Positions 27,341 to 36,655 of a DNA stretch of 64,000 nt are shown here, one piece after another (within the stretch, counting starts at the first letter, position 1; every line of letters begins with the position of its first letter). The DNA lies in NCBI GenBank assembly GCA_035559535.1, contig DATMBG010000040.1:1-64000 (forward strand). The letters run 5' to 3'. The stretch comes from Candidatus Limnocylindrales bacterium. Lineage in GTDB: Bacteria > Moduliflexota > Moduliflexia > Moduliflexales > JAUQPW01. The position numbers were made by a program, and so were the translations under genes. The notes below the pieces were generated by a model. It was not told the origin of the DNA. It was given only the letters and a program-made list of their open reading frames with translations, and did not search any database.

Positions 27341-29734
27341 ATGAAATTTCTCAAAAACGAGTACCTTCAGGCGGCTTTTGCAACCGCTGTTTTTCTAAGT
27401 GTTTTTTTCTGGCAACCCCTCTTTCTAGGCCGTTCTATTGTTGATACCCGCATCCACTATACCGATCCCATTTATCAGGAACTGGGCATCCATTCTGACC
27501 ATTATCCTTTTTTCCGTCCAGATCCGTTTTATGCTTTGTTCGACCATCCAGCCCTTATCTACTCATACCAGACCCTTAAGGACGGGCAGATTCCGTTATG
27601 GAACCCTTATAGTGCCGGAGGTATGCCTTTTTTGGCCAACTTTACAGCCTCTTCCCTGTTTCCTCTGAAACTTCCCTTCTATTTTTCTTCTTCACCCATG
27701 AGGGTCTATAATTACTATTTAATTTCCAGGCTTTTTTTCGCGGGATTTTTTACCTATATATTGGCCCGGATGCTGGACGTTGGTCGTTATGGAGCACTTC
27801 TGTCAGGTATCTCTTATATGACGTGTGGATTTTTAATCGCGTATTTCCAGTATAACGTTACTCCACCTGCCTTTATGCCTTTACTCTTTGTGACTCTACA
27901 AAAAGTCCTGACAACGTCAAAGAGTTCCTCGATCTTATTTTTAGGTGCGGTTATAGGCTTAATATTTCTTGCGGAGCATGCCAGTACCTCGATCATTCTA
28001 CTGGCCGGGCTCGGTTTATATTCCCTGGTCTGGATTTTTCAACATGGCACAAAAAGCAGCAGGTCACGGGCAATGGACCATGGTCCCTTATTGGCCCTCC
28101 TCATGGCAGGAATTTTAGGAGTTTCCCTGTCCTTTGTCACCCTCCTTCCTTTTCTAGAATTTCTACAAAACGCCCATACTTATAAGGAAGAAGAGGGACA
28201 TACCTATTTAAGGGATAAAAGATTAGATGAGGATGGATTAAGGAATCTGGCAGGCCTTTTCATCCCCCATTACAAGGCCCCCTGGTTTGCTTCTTCCCCT
28301 TATCTTTCCAGCACCTATGCCTATCAAAGCTACGCGGGATTGGTAACCCTCACTCTGGCTTTATATGCTCTCATCAGCCGAAAGATAAATTGGAGCCTAG
28401 GGGCCGTCCTGGTCCTTGGATGTGGACTGGCCTTTGGTTTGGCTCCCTTCAGCATCCTAAGTTATATCGTCCCCCTGCGTTATACCCTGGCGCAATACGG
28501 GCTTATCCTGGTAGCTTTCCCTTTAGCCCTATTCGGCGGGATGGGATTAGATGCCCTTCTAAGCCAGGAAAGGAAAGCCAGAGGAAGGCTTCAAAAACTT
28601 ATCGGGGTCGTCGGATTTATTGCCATAAATTTTTTTGCTGGATTCTCTCGCCAGGTAAACTGGATAAATAGTCCCTGGTCCGATTGGAAACGACTCCTAT
28701 ATACAGGGGTTATTTTAATTTCAATCTATCTGATTTATCTGGCTTATCTTCGATTTGATTCCGTTAAACCCAAATTTCTGGCGAAAGGTTTAATTCTCCT
28801 GGCAATCCTGGACCTGTTTTACAACGGATATTGGGTTAACTTTCCACAACCCGAATTTCACTTTCCCGAAACGACCCCTATTCGGGTCCTAAAAGAAGAT
28901 CGAGGAATTTATCGTATTCTGAGTATGAACGGAGTTAACCGACTAAACAGTGGACTCGTCCATCAACTCAGCGATATCCAGGTTATCAATCCGATCCTGG
29001 TGTATAGATATTACGAATTTTTAAAGACCGCAGAAGATTCGGCTGGACAACCCTATAGCTTGATTCCCGATTTCTATGACTCTCGATTTTGGGATCTCCT
29101 GAATATGAAATATATCCTGCGAGATTCCGGTAAACCGCTTCCTGCAACAGAAAAATTCCGCCTTATCTATCAAGATCCCCATATGCTTATTTATGAAAAC
29201 TTAAAAGCTTTTCCCCGGGTCTTTCCCGTTCATCAGGTTATCATAACTGAAAATCCGGACCAATCTTTACAGCGACTTAAAGATCCTGCCCTGGATTTAC
29301 GCCATACAGCCATTTTAGAGCTTTCTACCGAAAGTCGTTTAAGGAAGGAAATCGATTCCCTTTCGTCTTTATCCCTGACGTCAAAGGAGGTTGAGAAGAT
29401 TGAATCAACCGCCGAGATTACCCTTTATAGCCCCCATCGAGTAATTATTGAAGCAAACATGAAAGTACCCGGGATTTTAATTCTGGGAGACACCTGGTAT
29501 CCAGGCTGGAAAGTTCGGATAGACAACCGTCCGGATACCCTTTTACCTACCGATTATCTATTCCGGGGGGTTTATTTAAAGGAAGGCCCTCATACCGTAG
29601 AATTTATCTACGACCCTTTATCTTATAAACTAGGACTTTATGTCAGTTTATTTTCCCTCTCTTTATATGCGTTGAGCTGTTTGATCTGTATAATTAACAG
29701 GGTTCGGCCCTATGGATGGGAGTTCTGCCGTTAA
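27341..29734 (+). CDS. YfhO-family multi-spanning membrane protein, copy 2
   Basis: A 797-residue paralogue of the preceding protein with the same layout. It has IPLWNPYSAGGMPFLANF in the first loop, a polytopic region to about 510, an extracytoplasmic domain, PGWKVRIDNRPDTLLPTDYL and a C-terminal TM. Both proteins share FAGxSRQxNWxxSPWxxW and DLFYNGYWVN, confirming recent common origin. I choose ATG 27341 (MKFLKNEYLQ, matching copy 1); a TTG at 27320 lies in frame. It starts 37 bases after copy 1. Probably acts in the same surface-glycan pathway as the neighbours. Confidence 0.85.
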   Translation: MKFLKNEYLQAAFATAVFLSVFFWQPLFLGRSIVDTRIHYTDPIYQELGIHSDHYPFFRPDPFYALFDHPALIYSYQTLKDGQIPLWNPYSAGGMPFLANFTASSLFPLKLPFYFSSSPMRVYNYYLISRLFFAGFFTYILARMLDVGRYGALLSGISYMTCGFLIAYFQYNVTPPAFMPLLFVTLQKVLTTSKSSSILFLGAVIGLIFLAEHASTSIILLAGLGLYSLVWIFQHGTKSSRSRAMDHGPLLALLMAGILGVSLSFVTLLPFLEFLQNAHTYKEEEGHTYLRDKRLDEDGLRNLAGLFIPHYKAPWFASSPYLSSTYAYQSYAGLVTLTLALYALISRKINWSLGAVLVLGCGLAFGLAPFSILSYIVPLRYTLAQYGLILVAFPLALFGGMGLDALLSQERKARGRLQKLIGVVGFIAINFFAGFSRQVNWINSPWSDWKRLLYTGVILISIYLIYLAYLRFDSVKPKFLAKGLILLAILDLFYNGYWVNFPQPEFHFPETTPIRVLKEDRGIYRILSMNGVNRLNSGLVHQLSDIQVINPILVYRYYEFLKTAEDSAGQPYSLIPDFYDSRFWDLLNMKYILRDSGKPLPATEKFRLIYQDPHMLIYENLKAFPRVFPVHQVIITENPDQSLQRLKDPALDLRHTAILELSTESRLRKEIDSLSSLSLTSKEVEKIESTAEITLYSPHRVIIEANMKVPGILILGDTWYPGWKVRIDNRPDTLLPTDYLFRGVYLKEGPHTVEFIYDPLSYKLGLYVSLFSLSLYALSCLICIINRVRPYGWEFCR

Positions 29735-29826
29735 TGCCAGTTCAAATCCATTTTCTTCCCCGATAAATATTCAGGATCTTCCAGATCATCCCAAAGAAGG
29801 AAGTTTTTAACAGGTTATGTCTCGTT

Positions 29827-31227
29827 TTAGGGAGGGTTTTTATTAATCAAATCCTTTGTATTGGTGATTCTTTCGCCCCGTTCAAAAACCATTAAGATTT
29901 CACCCGGGCAGGGGATAACTTTCTTTTTTAGCCAGATATCCCGTTTATTTAACTCTTCCACCAGACGTTCCAATGCGATTTCCCTGAGATAAGGTACAGC
30001 AGATTCTGGGGGTATCCAAAAAGAATGGATTCTTTTGATAAGTTTCCAGGAAAGGCTTCCAAAAAGAGGTAGGCATAAAATCAAACGGCCTTTCGGTTTC
30101 AGGACTCGGGCTATTTCCCGAAGATGATCCTCCTGGGTCAATGCGTCTATATGTTCTAATACGTGGCAGCTTATGACCTGATCAAAGGATTCATTAGAAA
30201 AGGGAAGGAAACAGCCATCACCCTGGATAAGGCGTCTGCCTGGAGCGCGTTTATACCGTAATTTAGCCAGGTTCAGATCTATCCCTACGGAGTTCGGTAA
30301 TACATCGACCAAAAGGTCGGATCCACAGCCAAGATCTAAGATTTTGCCGAAATCGATACTATTTTTCAGGATACCCTCGAACCGTCGTCTGCGCCACCAT
30401 CTTTGAACGAGATTTCGACTAAAATAGGCCCTCTCTTCATGATCTGCAACTTCTGCTCGAATACGAAGTCTTCTAAGACTTGGAAGAAGTTTCAGGTAGC
30501 GAATTCCGAAGGCAAATATCCTTGCATGGCTCTGACCATGTTTCCTTGGTCGATAGCGGAAAGGGGCCTCAACGATACGATAACCCTGGATGTGGAATTT
30601 GACCAGGATTTCTTCAAGGATTTCATAACCACCAGATTCAAAGTTTAAGGACTTCAATGCCGAACGTTTATAAAGCCGGAATCCACTTGAAAGATCTTGA
30701 TAAGGCAGATCCAGATTAAATCGGAAAAACTTATTTAAAATCTTACTTAGAAAGGCCCGGAAGAAAGGGGCTTCTGTTCCACCGCCCCGGATAAAACGAG
30801 AACCGATCACCATCTCGGCCTGGGATACCTGTGCTACCGCAATCATGTCGGTGATAACCCCTGGATGGTGAGACAGATCCGCATCCATGGTGGCCAGGAA
30901 ATCTCCCTTAAATTGAGCAAAGCCAGCTTTCAACGCTTCACCATAACCGGGCAGCTCTTGTTTTATGACCCGACATCCTTCCATTCCCTTCACCTGTTCG
31001 GGAAGGAGATTTCTGGTAAATGTTTCAACTACTTCGCAGGTCCCATCTCTGGAGTTGCCATCAACAACAAGGATCTCATATCTGCAGCCTGATGCGCTGA
31101 GAGTCTCTACCAGACGAGGCAAAAGAAGCCGCATACTTTCCGCTTCATTGAGAGTTGGAAGAAGAACGCTCAAGAAAATCCTTCCTGAAGATTCAGAAGA
31201 TTCGGTCTTTGGGAGTCGGTCTGACAT
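29827..31227 (-). CDS. Fused GT2 glycosyltransferase and SAM methyltransferase
   Basis: A 466-residue fusion. The N-terminal GT2 domain (about 15-245) resembles polyprenyl-phosphate mannosyltransferase: LPTLNEAE, ILVVDGNSRDGT, DADLSHHP and RFIRGGG. The C-terminal half has a class I methyltransferase, with motif I ILDLGCGSDLL and HVLEHIDALTQEDHLREIARVLKPKGR. No C-terminal TM anchors are seen. It may make a polyprenyl-phosphate sugar and methylate it or a related glycan; this is inference. I take ATG 31227; TTG 31257 is in frame. Neither has a good ribosome binding site. Co-directional with the methyltransferase upstream (gap of about 35 bases). Confidence 0.83.
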   Translation of the reverse strand: MSDRLPKTESSESSGRIFLSVLLPTLNEAESMRLLLPRLVETLSASGCRYEILVVDGNSRDGTCEVVETFTRNLLPEQVKGMEGCRVIKQELPGYGEALKAGFAQFKGDFLATMDADLSHHPGVITDMIAVAQVSQAEMVIGSRFIRGGGTEAPFFRAFLSKILNKFFRFNLDLPYQDLSSGFRLYKRSALKSLNFESGGYEILEEILVKFHIQGYRIVEAPFRYRPRKHGQSHARIFAFGIRYLKLLPSLRRLRIRAEVADHEERAYFSRNLVQRWWRRRRFEGILKNSIDFGKILDLGCGSDLLVDVLPNSVGIDLNLAKLRYKRAPGRRLIQGDGCFLPFSNESFDQVISCHVLEHIDALTQEDHLREIARVLKPKGRLILCLPLFGSLSWKLIKRIHSFWIPPESAVPYLREIALERLVEELNKRDIWLKKKVIPCPGEILMVFERGERITNTKDLINKNPP

Positions 31228-31262
31228 AGGATCAGAGGTAAAGGTGAACGGCCCCAAAGATT

Positions 31263-31940
31263 TTAAGGTTTTTCCGCAACGGCTGCATAGAACACAAATA
31301 AATCATATTGGCTGAGAGAAATAGATAAAATCCGAAATCCGGCCCTTTCAAGCTCAGATTTGATATGCGACTTTGACCTTGCTTTATTAATCTCCTCCGG
31401 AAAAAAACGAAACCCAGGTCTATACAGCCTCCATAAGAACTCCAGACCATCCTTCAAGAGCATATACGGGGTAAACATCCCGGGCCAAAAAATAATCAAT
31501 TTACCTTTAGGCTTTAAAACCCGTAAAAATTCTTTAAAGATTGTTCCATTTTCCTGGGGGGAGAAATGTTCATGAACCCCTACATTCCAGATTCCATCCA
31601 CACATTGGTCTTTAAGAGCCAAATGTTTAATATCCGCAACCATACACATATAGGAATTCGGTTGATTTCTGGCAACTAATAACGGTTTTTGAACTAAATC
31701 AACCGCAATGAATCTTCGATTATACTTGTTAATAAACAAATCAGATTCTGCCGTTCCGGATCCTGCATGTAAATACACACCCTGGGGTGAAAAATGATGC
31801 TCAATAAACTTGCCGACCGACTTTGCAATGACTTTCCTCCTGATCATGCTAAGGAAGGACGATCTAACCCTTGCCACCGTATCCAGGTTACTCCAGTGTT
31901 GGCTCCACTTAATATGATCTTTAACACTCTGATCCATCAT
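31263..31940 (-). CDS. SAM-dependent methyltransferase (Methyltransf_11 type)
   Basis: A 225-residue cytosolic protein with a somewhat degenerate SAM motif I (YLHAGSGTAESDLF), then FIAVDLVQKPL (motif II region), DGIWNVGVHEHFSP and EFLRVLKPKGKLIIFWPG. Small-molecule or glycan methyltransferase in the polysaccharide locus; substrate unknown. The 55-base gap before it is filled with degenerate CAGAAGYCGGRAA words (31945-31990), pyrimidine-rich in the transcript, and the start lacks a Shine-Dalgarno sequence. Confidence 0.8.
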   Translation of the reverse strand: MMDQSVKDHIKWSQHWSNLDTVARVRSSFLSMIRRKVIAKSVGKFIEHHFSPQGVYLHAGSGTAESDLFINKYNRRFIAVDLVQKPLLVARNQPNSYMCMVADIKHLALKDQCVDGIWNVGVHEHFSPQENGTIFKEFLRVLKPKGKLIIFWPGMFTPYMLLKDGLEFLWRLYRPGFRFFPEEINKARSKSHIKSELERAGFRILSISLSQYDLFVFYAAVAEKP

Positions 31941-31995
31941 AGTAGTCGGTCAGAAGCCGGAAACTGAAAGTCGGGAATCAGAAGTGATCCTTTGG

Positions 31996-32706
31996 TTACT
32001 TTTTCAGTCCAAGCCACAAATAAAAGACCGGTCGTAGAATACTCCACCAACCGGTAATAGGCTTCATTTTGGTATAATCCAGTGGGTGAGGAGGATAGAT
32101 CTTGGTCACAGGAACTTCACAATGACGATAGCCCAGTTTGATTGCTTTATACATCAGGTAGGGTTCCAGCTCGTACTTATTTAACCACTCTTGTCTCCAA
32201 TTAATGCGGGAATCCTGTAAAATAAGCGTACGAAAGGCTCTGAACCCGTTGGTACTTTCGGTCACCCGTTTTCCAACGGCCAATGTAAACAGGAGAGGAT
32301 GAAGGTAACGGGTAGCAAATATTCGATATTCAGGCATATTCCCATAACCCCCTCCGGGTAGAAAACGAGAGCCCTGGACAAAATCGGCTTCATTGTTCAG
32401 GATAGGCTTCAAGAGACGTGGAATTTCAAGCGGATCATCTTTATCATTACCCGCCTGGATCACCAGGATATCGTAACCGTGCTTTAAGGTATATTCAAAG
32501 ACCTGCTTCATTGCCGCCCCGATTCCCTGATTGGTAGGATTACGCAATACAATGATATCATCCAGGGGCAATCCTTCTAAAGCCCCGTCCGTGGATCCAT
32601 CATCCATAACCAGCAGATCGTAGGAACGATCCCTGGGATGCCGGAGGAGAGTACGTCGGATTTTTTCACCCTCATTATAAGCAAAGGTCGCTGTTAAGAT
32701 CTTCAT
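31996..32706 (-). CDS. GT2 family glycosyltransferase
   Basis: A 236-residue GT-A enzyme starting MKILTATFAYNEGEKI at ATG 32706; a longer frame to 32844 overlaps the acyltransferase gene and is unlikely. It has VMDDGSTDG, the acidic region DILVIQAGNDKDDP (replacing the more usual DxD) and GSRFLPGGGYGNMPEYR. It resembles dolichyl-phosphate mannosyltransferase-type enzymes but has no membrane anchor. Part of the minus-strand group 29827-34516. No obvious ribosome binding site. Confidence 0.83.
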   Translation of the reverse strand: MKILTATFAYNEGEKIRRTLLRHPRDRSYDLLVMDDGSTDGALEGLPLDDIIVLRNPTNQGIGAAMKQVFEYTLKHGYDILVIQAGNDKDDPLEIPRLLKPILNNEADFVQGSRFLPGGGYGNMPEYRIFATRYLHPLLFTLAVGKRVTESTNGFRAFRTLILQDSRINWRQEWLNKYELEPYLMYKAIKLGYRHCEVPVTKIYPPHPLDYTKMKPITGWWSILRPVFYLWLGLKK

Positions 32707-32773
32707 AATTTGTGGGTAACAGATCATGAATCCTGGGTCGCAAGCCCTTAAATCCCTGTCCACAGCCTGCGAC

Positions 32774-33475
32774 TCATCGGTCTGGTCTTTGAATCGGTCG
32801 TGGAAGAGGGGGTACGGTTTCCCATTCGGGACGGTGACGCACATCCAGACCGTCCTGATAAGGCTTTACAATACCAAAAGGACACTCCAGATCATCTACC
32901 CTCCCAACAGTTCTTGCAGGACTGCCGAGGACCACGGTACGTGGAGGTACATCCCGAGTTACCAGACTACCCGCACCCACCAACGCCTGTTCACCGATGG
33001 TGACATGGGGCATAAGGATCGCGTTTACACCAATCCGGGCACCTCGCTCAATGACAGGCCCTTGCATACATTTTGTACAAATGGGATGGGGATCATTGGC
33101 AATCATGACCCCAGGTGCGAGAAACACATCGTCTTCCAGGACCGTATACTGAGCTACATACACATTACAATGAATACGAACCCGATTTCCGAGAATACAG
33201 CCATAATCTACGGTAGAGTTGTTCCATATGGAACATTCATGACCTAACTTCGTCTGTTCACGTACAACCACATGGTGCCCTGTCTGGAAATGATCCCCAA
33301 TCTCAACCGAAGCATAAATCACCGTACCAGACCGGATCCGGGCTTCCTTTCCAATTCGTACCGGTTGGAGTTCGATCCTGCGTCCCGGGATATATCCCAA
33401 TATCACATCGGGATCCACCAGACAATCCTTACCTAATTCTACCGGTACCCGGCTCTCCAGGGAGTAATTAGCCAT
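32774..33475 (-). CDS. Left-handed beta-helix acyltransferase (hexapeptide family)
   Basis: A 233-residue protein with many imperfect hexapeptide repeats (I/V-G-x4 pattern) from about 35 to 190, including IGDHFQTGHHVVVRE, LEDDVFLAPGVMIAND, ARIGVNAILMPHVTIGEQALVGAGS and VVLGSPAR. This is the WbpD/WlbB-type N-acetyltransferase class that acetylates UDP-amino-sugars. The Gfo/Idh/MocA oxidoreductase gene 6 bases upstream is the usual neighbour in such pathways (WbpB-like), supporting synthesis of a modified amino sugar. Confidence 0.87.
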   Translation of the reverse strand: MANYSLESRVPVELGKDCLVDPDVILGYIPGRRIELQPVRIGKEARIRSGTVIYASVEIGDHFQTGHHVVVREQTKLGHECSIWNNSTVDYGCILGNRVRIHCNVYVAQYTVLEDDVFLAPGVMIANDPHPICTKCMQGPVIERGARIGVNAILMPHVTIGEQALVGAGSLVTRDVPPRTVVLGSPARTVGRVDDLECPFGIVKPYQDGLDVRHRPEWETVPPLPRPIQRPDR

Positions 33476-33481
33476 AACACA

Positions 33482-34516
33482 TTAACCCTCGATCTTAATA
33501 GGTACCGCAAGACCCTGTTTTTGCAGGGATTTTTCAATTGCAACGAGGGTTTGAACAATTTTATATCCCAATCGACAATCTGAGAAAGGCTTCTTGTTCA
33601 TCGTAATGGCCGTAATAAAATCAATACATTGGTTCTTTAAGGGTTCACTGGGTTCTATCTTGGGGCTGATAATATCCCCATCCCGCACCAGCAGCTTAAA
33701 CTCGCCGTAGGATTCGGCAACCGATTCTCCTACCGAGACCCCTCTCTCGAAGATACGCACACGTTCCAGGTTGTTAAGATCGTCGAATATCACCCGTCGA
33801 CGACTCCCTACGGCCACTACTTCACGGACTTTATTGGGATCCGCCCAACTCACGTGGATATTGGCAATCACATCATGGGCATAACCCAGGGTAATAAAGG
33901 CGATATCCTCACGCATAGAGTTTAGCATGCGGGTACCTACAGCACTGGCCCACTGAGGTTGCTGATCTAGAAGATAATTAAAAATAGATATATCATGGGG
34001 GGCCAGATCCCAAACCGCATTCACATCCTGACGGATGGGTCCCAAATTAGTACGGGTTGCATGAAGGTAGTAGATGCGTCCAAAATCCCGTGGACTCATA
34101 CATTCCTTCATTTTGCGGATCCCCGCATTGTAGAGAAACGTATAGCCCACCATCAAGATGCACCCGGTTCGTTCCGATAAATCACAGAGTTTCTCCGCAT
34201 GCTTTAAAGTCAACGCCATCGGTTTCTCTACCAAGACATGCCGACCCGTTTTTAATGCAACCTGAGCAAGCTCGAAATGGGTAGAAGCCGGAGTAGAAAT
34301 AATAACAGCATCTATATCTTTCCTGCGTAGGATCTCCTTTACATCCGTATAACCCTCAATGTGAGGATAACGACCCAAGGCTTGCTGGAGTTTACCTGGA
34401 TTGACCTCGCAAACGGCCACTAACCTGGTTTCAGGTAATTCATGGAGGACCCGTGCATAATTGGGACCCCAATATCCATAACCAATAAGTGCCACCCGAA
34501 CAGATAAATCGGCCAT
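33482..34516 (-). CDS. Gfo/Idh/MocA family sugar dehydrogenase
   Basis: A 344-residue NAD(P)-dependent oxidoreductase. The N-terminal Rossmann motif is IGYGYWGPNYARVL; VLVEKPMAL is the family EKP motif, followed by the catalytic-domain region with VWDLAPHDISIFNYLL. It probably oxidises or reduces a nucleotide sugar, as WbpB/WlbA do, ahead of the adjacent acetyltransferase. An aminotransferase that would complete such a pathway is not in the window. It is the first gene of the minus-strand group; the divergent GT2 gene starts 69 bases away, so promoters for both directions lie in 34517-34584. Confidence 0.9.
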   Translation of the reverse strand: MADLSVRVALIGYGYWGPNYARVLHELPETRLVAVCEVNPGKLQQALGRYPHIEGYTDVKEILRRKDIDAVIISTPASTHFELAQVALKTGRHVLVEKPMALTLKHAEKLCDLSERTGCILMVGYTFLYNAGIRKMKECMSPRDFGRIYYLHATRTNLGPIRQDVNAVWDLAPHDISIFNYLLDQQPQWASAVGTRMLNSMREDIAFITLGYAHDVIANIHVSWADPNKVREVVAVGSRRRVIFDDLNNLERVRIFERGVSVGESVAESYGEFKLLVRDGDIISPKIEPSEPLKNQCIDFITAITMNKKPFSDCRLGYKIVQTLVAIEKSLQKQGLAVPIKIEG

Positions 34517-34584
34517 ATTTTTTAAGATAGATCCCTGGGTTGATCCCCCATTTGGATCTGATCTTGCATATAAGATTAGGGAAT

Positions 34585-35343
34585 ATGTTATATATCGTCT
34601 TACCAGCTTATAATGAAGAAGAAGGTCTAGAAAAGCTTTTAGAACGTATCCGTCGTATTGCTCAGGCTTTTTCCCTGGATTATCAACTCCTGGTTATTAA
34701 CGATGGGAGTACCGATCATACTTCCCTGGTAGTAGAATCTTTCGCAAAGGTTATGCCAATCGAGCTGATTAACTTCGAAACAAATCGAGGCATCACCCAG
34801 GTTTTCCGAACAGCCTTAAAGAGGATTTGTGAGTTAGGCCAGGAAAATGATATTTGTATTACCATGGATTCGGATAATACCCAAAATCCTTATGTCATCC
34901 TGGATATTCTTAAGAAGCTTGAAGAGCCTTTGGATATCGTCATTGCCTCCCGATTTGAACCGGGTGGGAAAATGGTCAAAGCTCCCTGGTTACGTAAATT
35001 GCTCAGTTTAGGAGTTGCCTGGCTGCTAAAACGTCTGATTCCTATTCCGGGAGTCCAGGATTATTCTACCTTTTATCGCGGCTATAGAGTAGGCCTCCTG
35101 AAAAAGGGCTTCGCCCGTTATGGAGAAGCCCTCATAGAAGGATATGGATTTTCCGGGATGGCAGATCTGTTGATCAAGCTAAGTACGCTCACCCCTCGGA
35201 TTGGAGAAGTTCCCCTCATCCTCCGATACGATTTAAAAGAAGGTGGGTCCGGGATGAGAATCCTTCGGACCATATGGGGATATTTAGATCTTATTCAAAG
35301 GCATAAAACCTACCGATTGAGAAGTAAAGATGGAATCCTCTAA
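34585..35343 (+). CDS. GT2 family glycosyltransferase
   Basis: A 252-residue GT-A enzyme beginning MLYIVLPAYNEEEGLEKLL at ATG 34585; the frame is open back to 34540 but family proteins start here. Motifs are VINDGSTDHT, TMDSDNTQNP (DxD type) and ASRFEPGGKM. It resembles polyprenyl-phosphate sugar synthases. No TM anchor is clear. It overlaps the next gene by 14 bases, implying translational coupling with the YfhO-type protein, which could use the lipid-linked sugar it makes. Confidence 0.85.
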   Translation: MLYIVLPAYNEEEGLEKLLERIRRIAQAFSLDYQLLVINDGSTDHTSLVVESFAKVMPIELINFETNRGITQVFRTALKRICELGQENDICITMDSDNTQNPYVILDILKKLEEPLDIVIASRFEPGGKMVKAPWLRKLLSLGVAWLLKRLIPIPGVQDYSTFYRGYRVGLLKKGFARYGEALIEGYGFSGMADLLIKLSTLTPRIGEVPLILRYDLKEGGSGMRILRTIWGYLDLIQRHKTYRLRSKDGIL

Positions 35344-36655
35344 AGGCCAGATACCAGAAACCGGAAGTCGAGAATCAAAGCCTGGAGATCAAGAGTCAGA
35401 AGTCATTCGCGATTCTACTCATAGGATTCGGATCCCAGAATTGGGAATATTCGCCCTTTTCCTGGTTTCCATCTTTGGACGGGTTTTATTCGCCAACCAA
35501 ATCTTTGCCCTGCGGGATATCGCAGTTTTTGTATTTCCCCTTAAACACTTTGTTTTGGAACAGATGCAAAGGGGCATCCTCCCCCTGTGGAACCCTTATG
35601 TGGGATGTGGAACTCCTTTTCAGGCTGAGATTCAATCCCACGTACTTTACCCCCTCAGCCTGATCTTCTTTCTCTTCCCCTTGAGATTGGCTTTTAATCT
35701 TTTTATCATTATCCATTTCCTTCTGGCCGGACTTTTTATGTATCGGATGATGAGGGAATTTCAATATAACAGCGGGAGCGCCCTCCTGTCGGCCCTTACG
35801 TTTATGTTTTCAGGATATCTGGTCTCCCTGATCGATCTCACCAATAACCTGGCCTCATTAATCTGGATGCCGCTCATTCTACTTTTTACCCGAAGGTTTA
35901 TAAGCCATGAAAAAGCCAGGACAAAAAATGCGATCTGGCTGGGTATCTTTCTCGGAATTCAGTTCTTAGGTGGAGAACCCCAATACGTCTTAATGACCCT
36001 GGGAGTCAGCCTGGCCTGGATAGGCTATGAAATTATTTTTAAAAATATACCCATAAAGAAATCTACCCGGAACCTGAAGGAAATCGATCCAGGAGTTTCA
36101 ATCTGGTCCAGGATCGGTATATCCAAGGGCTTGAGGCTCCTGGGAGATATAGGAATCGCAGGACTGGTTTTTATGGGAGTGACGGCCTTTCAACTACTCC
36201 CTTTTCTGGAATACATCCGCTATTCTACCCGGGCCCAGGGATTTAGTTATACCGTAGCTACCAAATGGTCTTTACCTCCCTGGCAATTGCTTCAACTGAT
36301 TCTTCCCCGTTTCTTTGAATTTTATTACGGATATTTCTGGGGCTATATTCAGACCTGGGTACCGGATATTTATATGGGAATCGTACCCATCTTTCTTATT
36401 TACTACGGCTTACGATCTTCTCTAAAGGAAAAAACGGTAGGGACTTTTTTTGCCATCTCACTAACCATTTTTGTCCTACTTTCTTTGGGAAATTATTTTC
36501 CCGCTTATCCCCTTTTTTATCACTATCTAAAGTTTGATACCATCCGATATCCCGTTCGCTTCTTTGCACCTGCAGTTTTTTTTTATCCTTTTTTGTTGGG
36601 GAAGGACTCCGGATTTTCCTTTCCCGACAGCCTGTACCTAAAAAAAGCTATCTGA
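35330..36655 (+). CDS. YfhO-family membrane protein, copy 3, N-terminal part (frameshifted gene)
   Basis: This frame gives 441 residues, but only about the first 423 align with copies 1 and 2; the tail (GKDSGFSFPDSLYLKKAI) is out-of-frame sequence. Shared marks are LPLWNPYVGCGTPFQAEI in the first loop and YPVRFFAPAVFF before the break. The reading continues in another frame at about 36601. The N-terminal tail (about residues 4-35, GQIPETGSRESK...) is encoded by degenerate AGAAGTC/AGAATC words like those of intergenic repeats and is absent from the paralogues. Confidence 0.8.
   Translation: MESSKGQIPETGSRESKPGDQESEVIRDSTHRIRIPELGIFALFLVSIFGRVLFANQIFALRDIAVFVFPLKHFVLEQMQRGILPLWNPYVGCGTPFQAEIQSHVLYPLSLIFFLFPLRLAFNLFIIIHFLLAGLFMYRMMREFQYNSGSALLSALTFMFSGYLVSLIDLTNNLASLIWMPLILLFTRRFISHEKARTKNAIWLGIFLGIQFLGGEPQYVLMTLGVSLAWIGYEIIFKNIPIKKSTRNLKEIDPGVSIWSRIGISKGLRLLGDIGIAGLVFMGVTAFQLLPFLEYIRYSTRAQGFSYTVATKWSLPPWQLLQLILPRFFEFYYGYFWGYIQTWVPDIYMGIVPIFLIYYGLRSSLKEKTVGTFFAISLTIFVLLSLGNYFPAYPLFYHYLKFDTIRYPVRFFAPAVFFYPFLLGKDSGFSFPDSLYLKKAI
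36576..36601 (+). other. Frameshift site in YfhO copy 3 (T9 and G4 runs)
   Basis: To rejoin the frames one base must be added (or two removed) between 36576 and 36601. A run of nine T (36576-36584) and a run of four G (36598-36601) are the likely places. With the correction the junction reads ...GEGLRIFL, matching GEGLDKIQ and GMGLDALL of the two paralogues. Confidence 0.75.

Noticed and set aside
32726-33247. 173-residue plus-strand frame
   Set aside because: Antisense to the clearly recognisable hexapeptide acyltransferase and GT2 genes.
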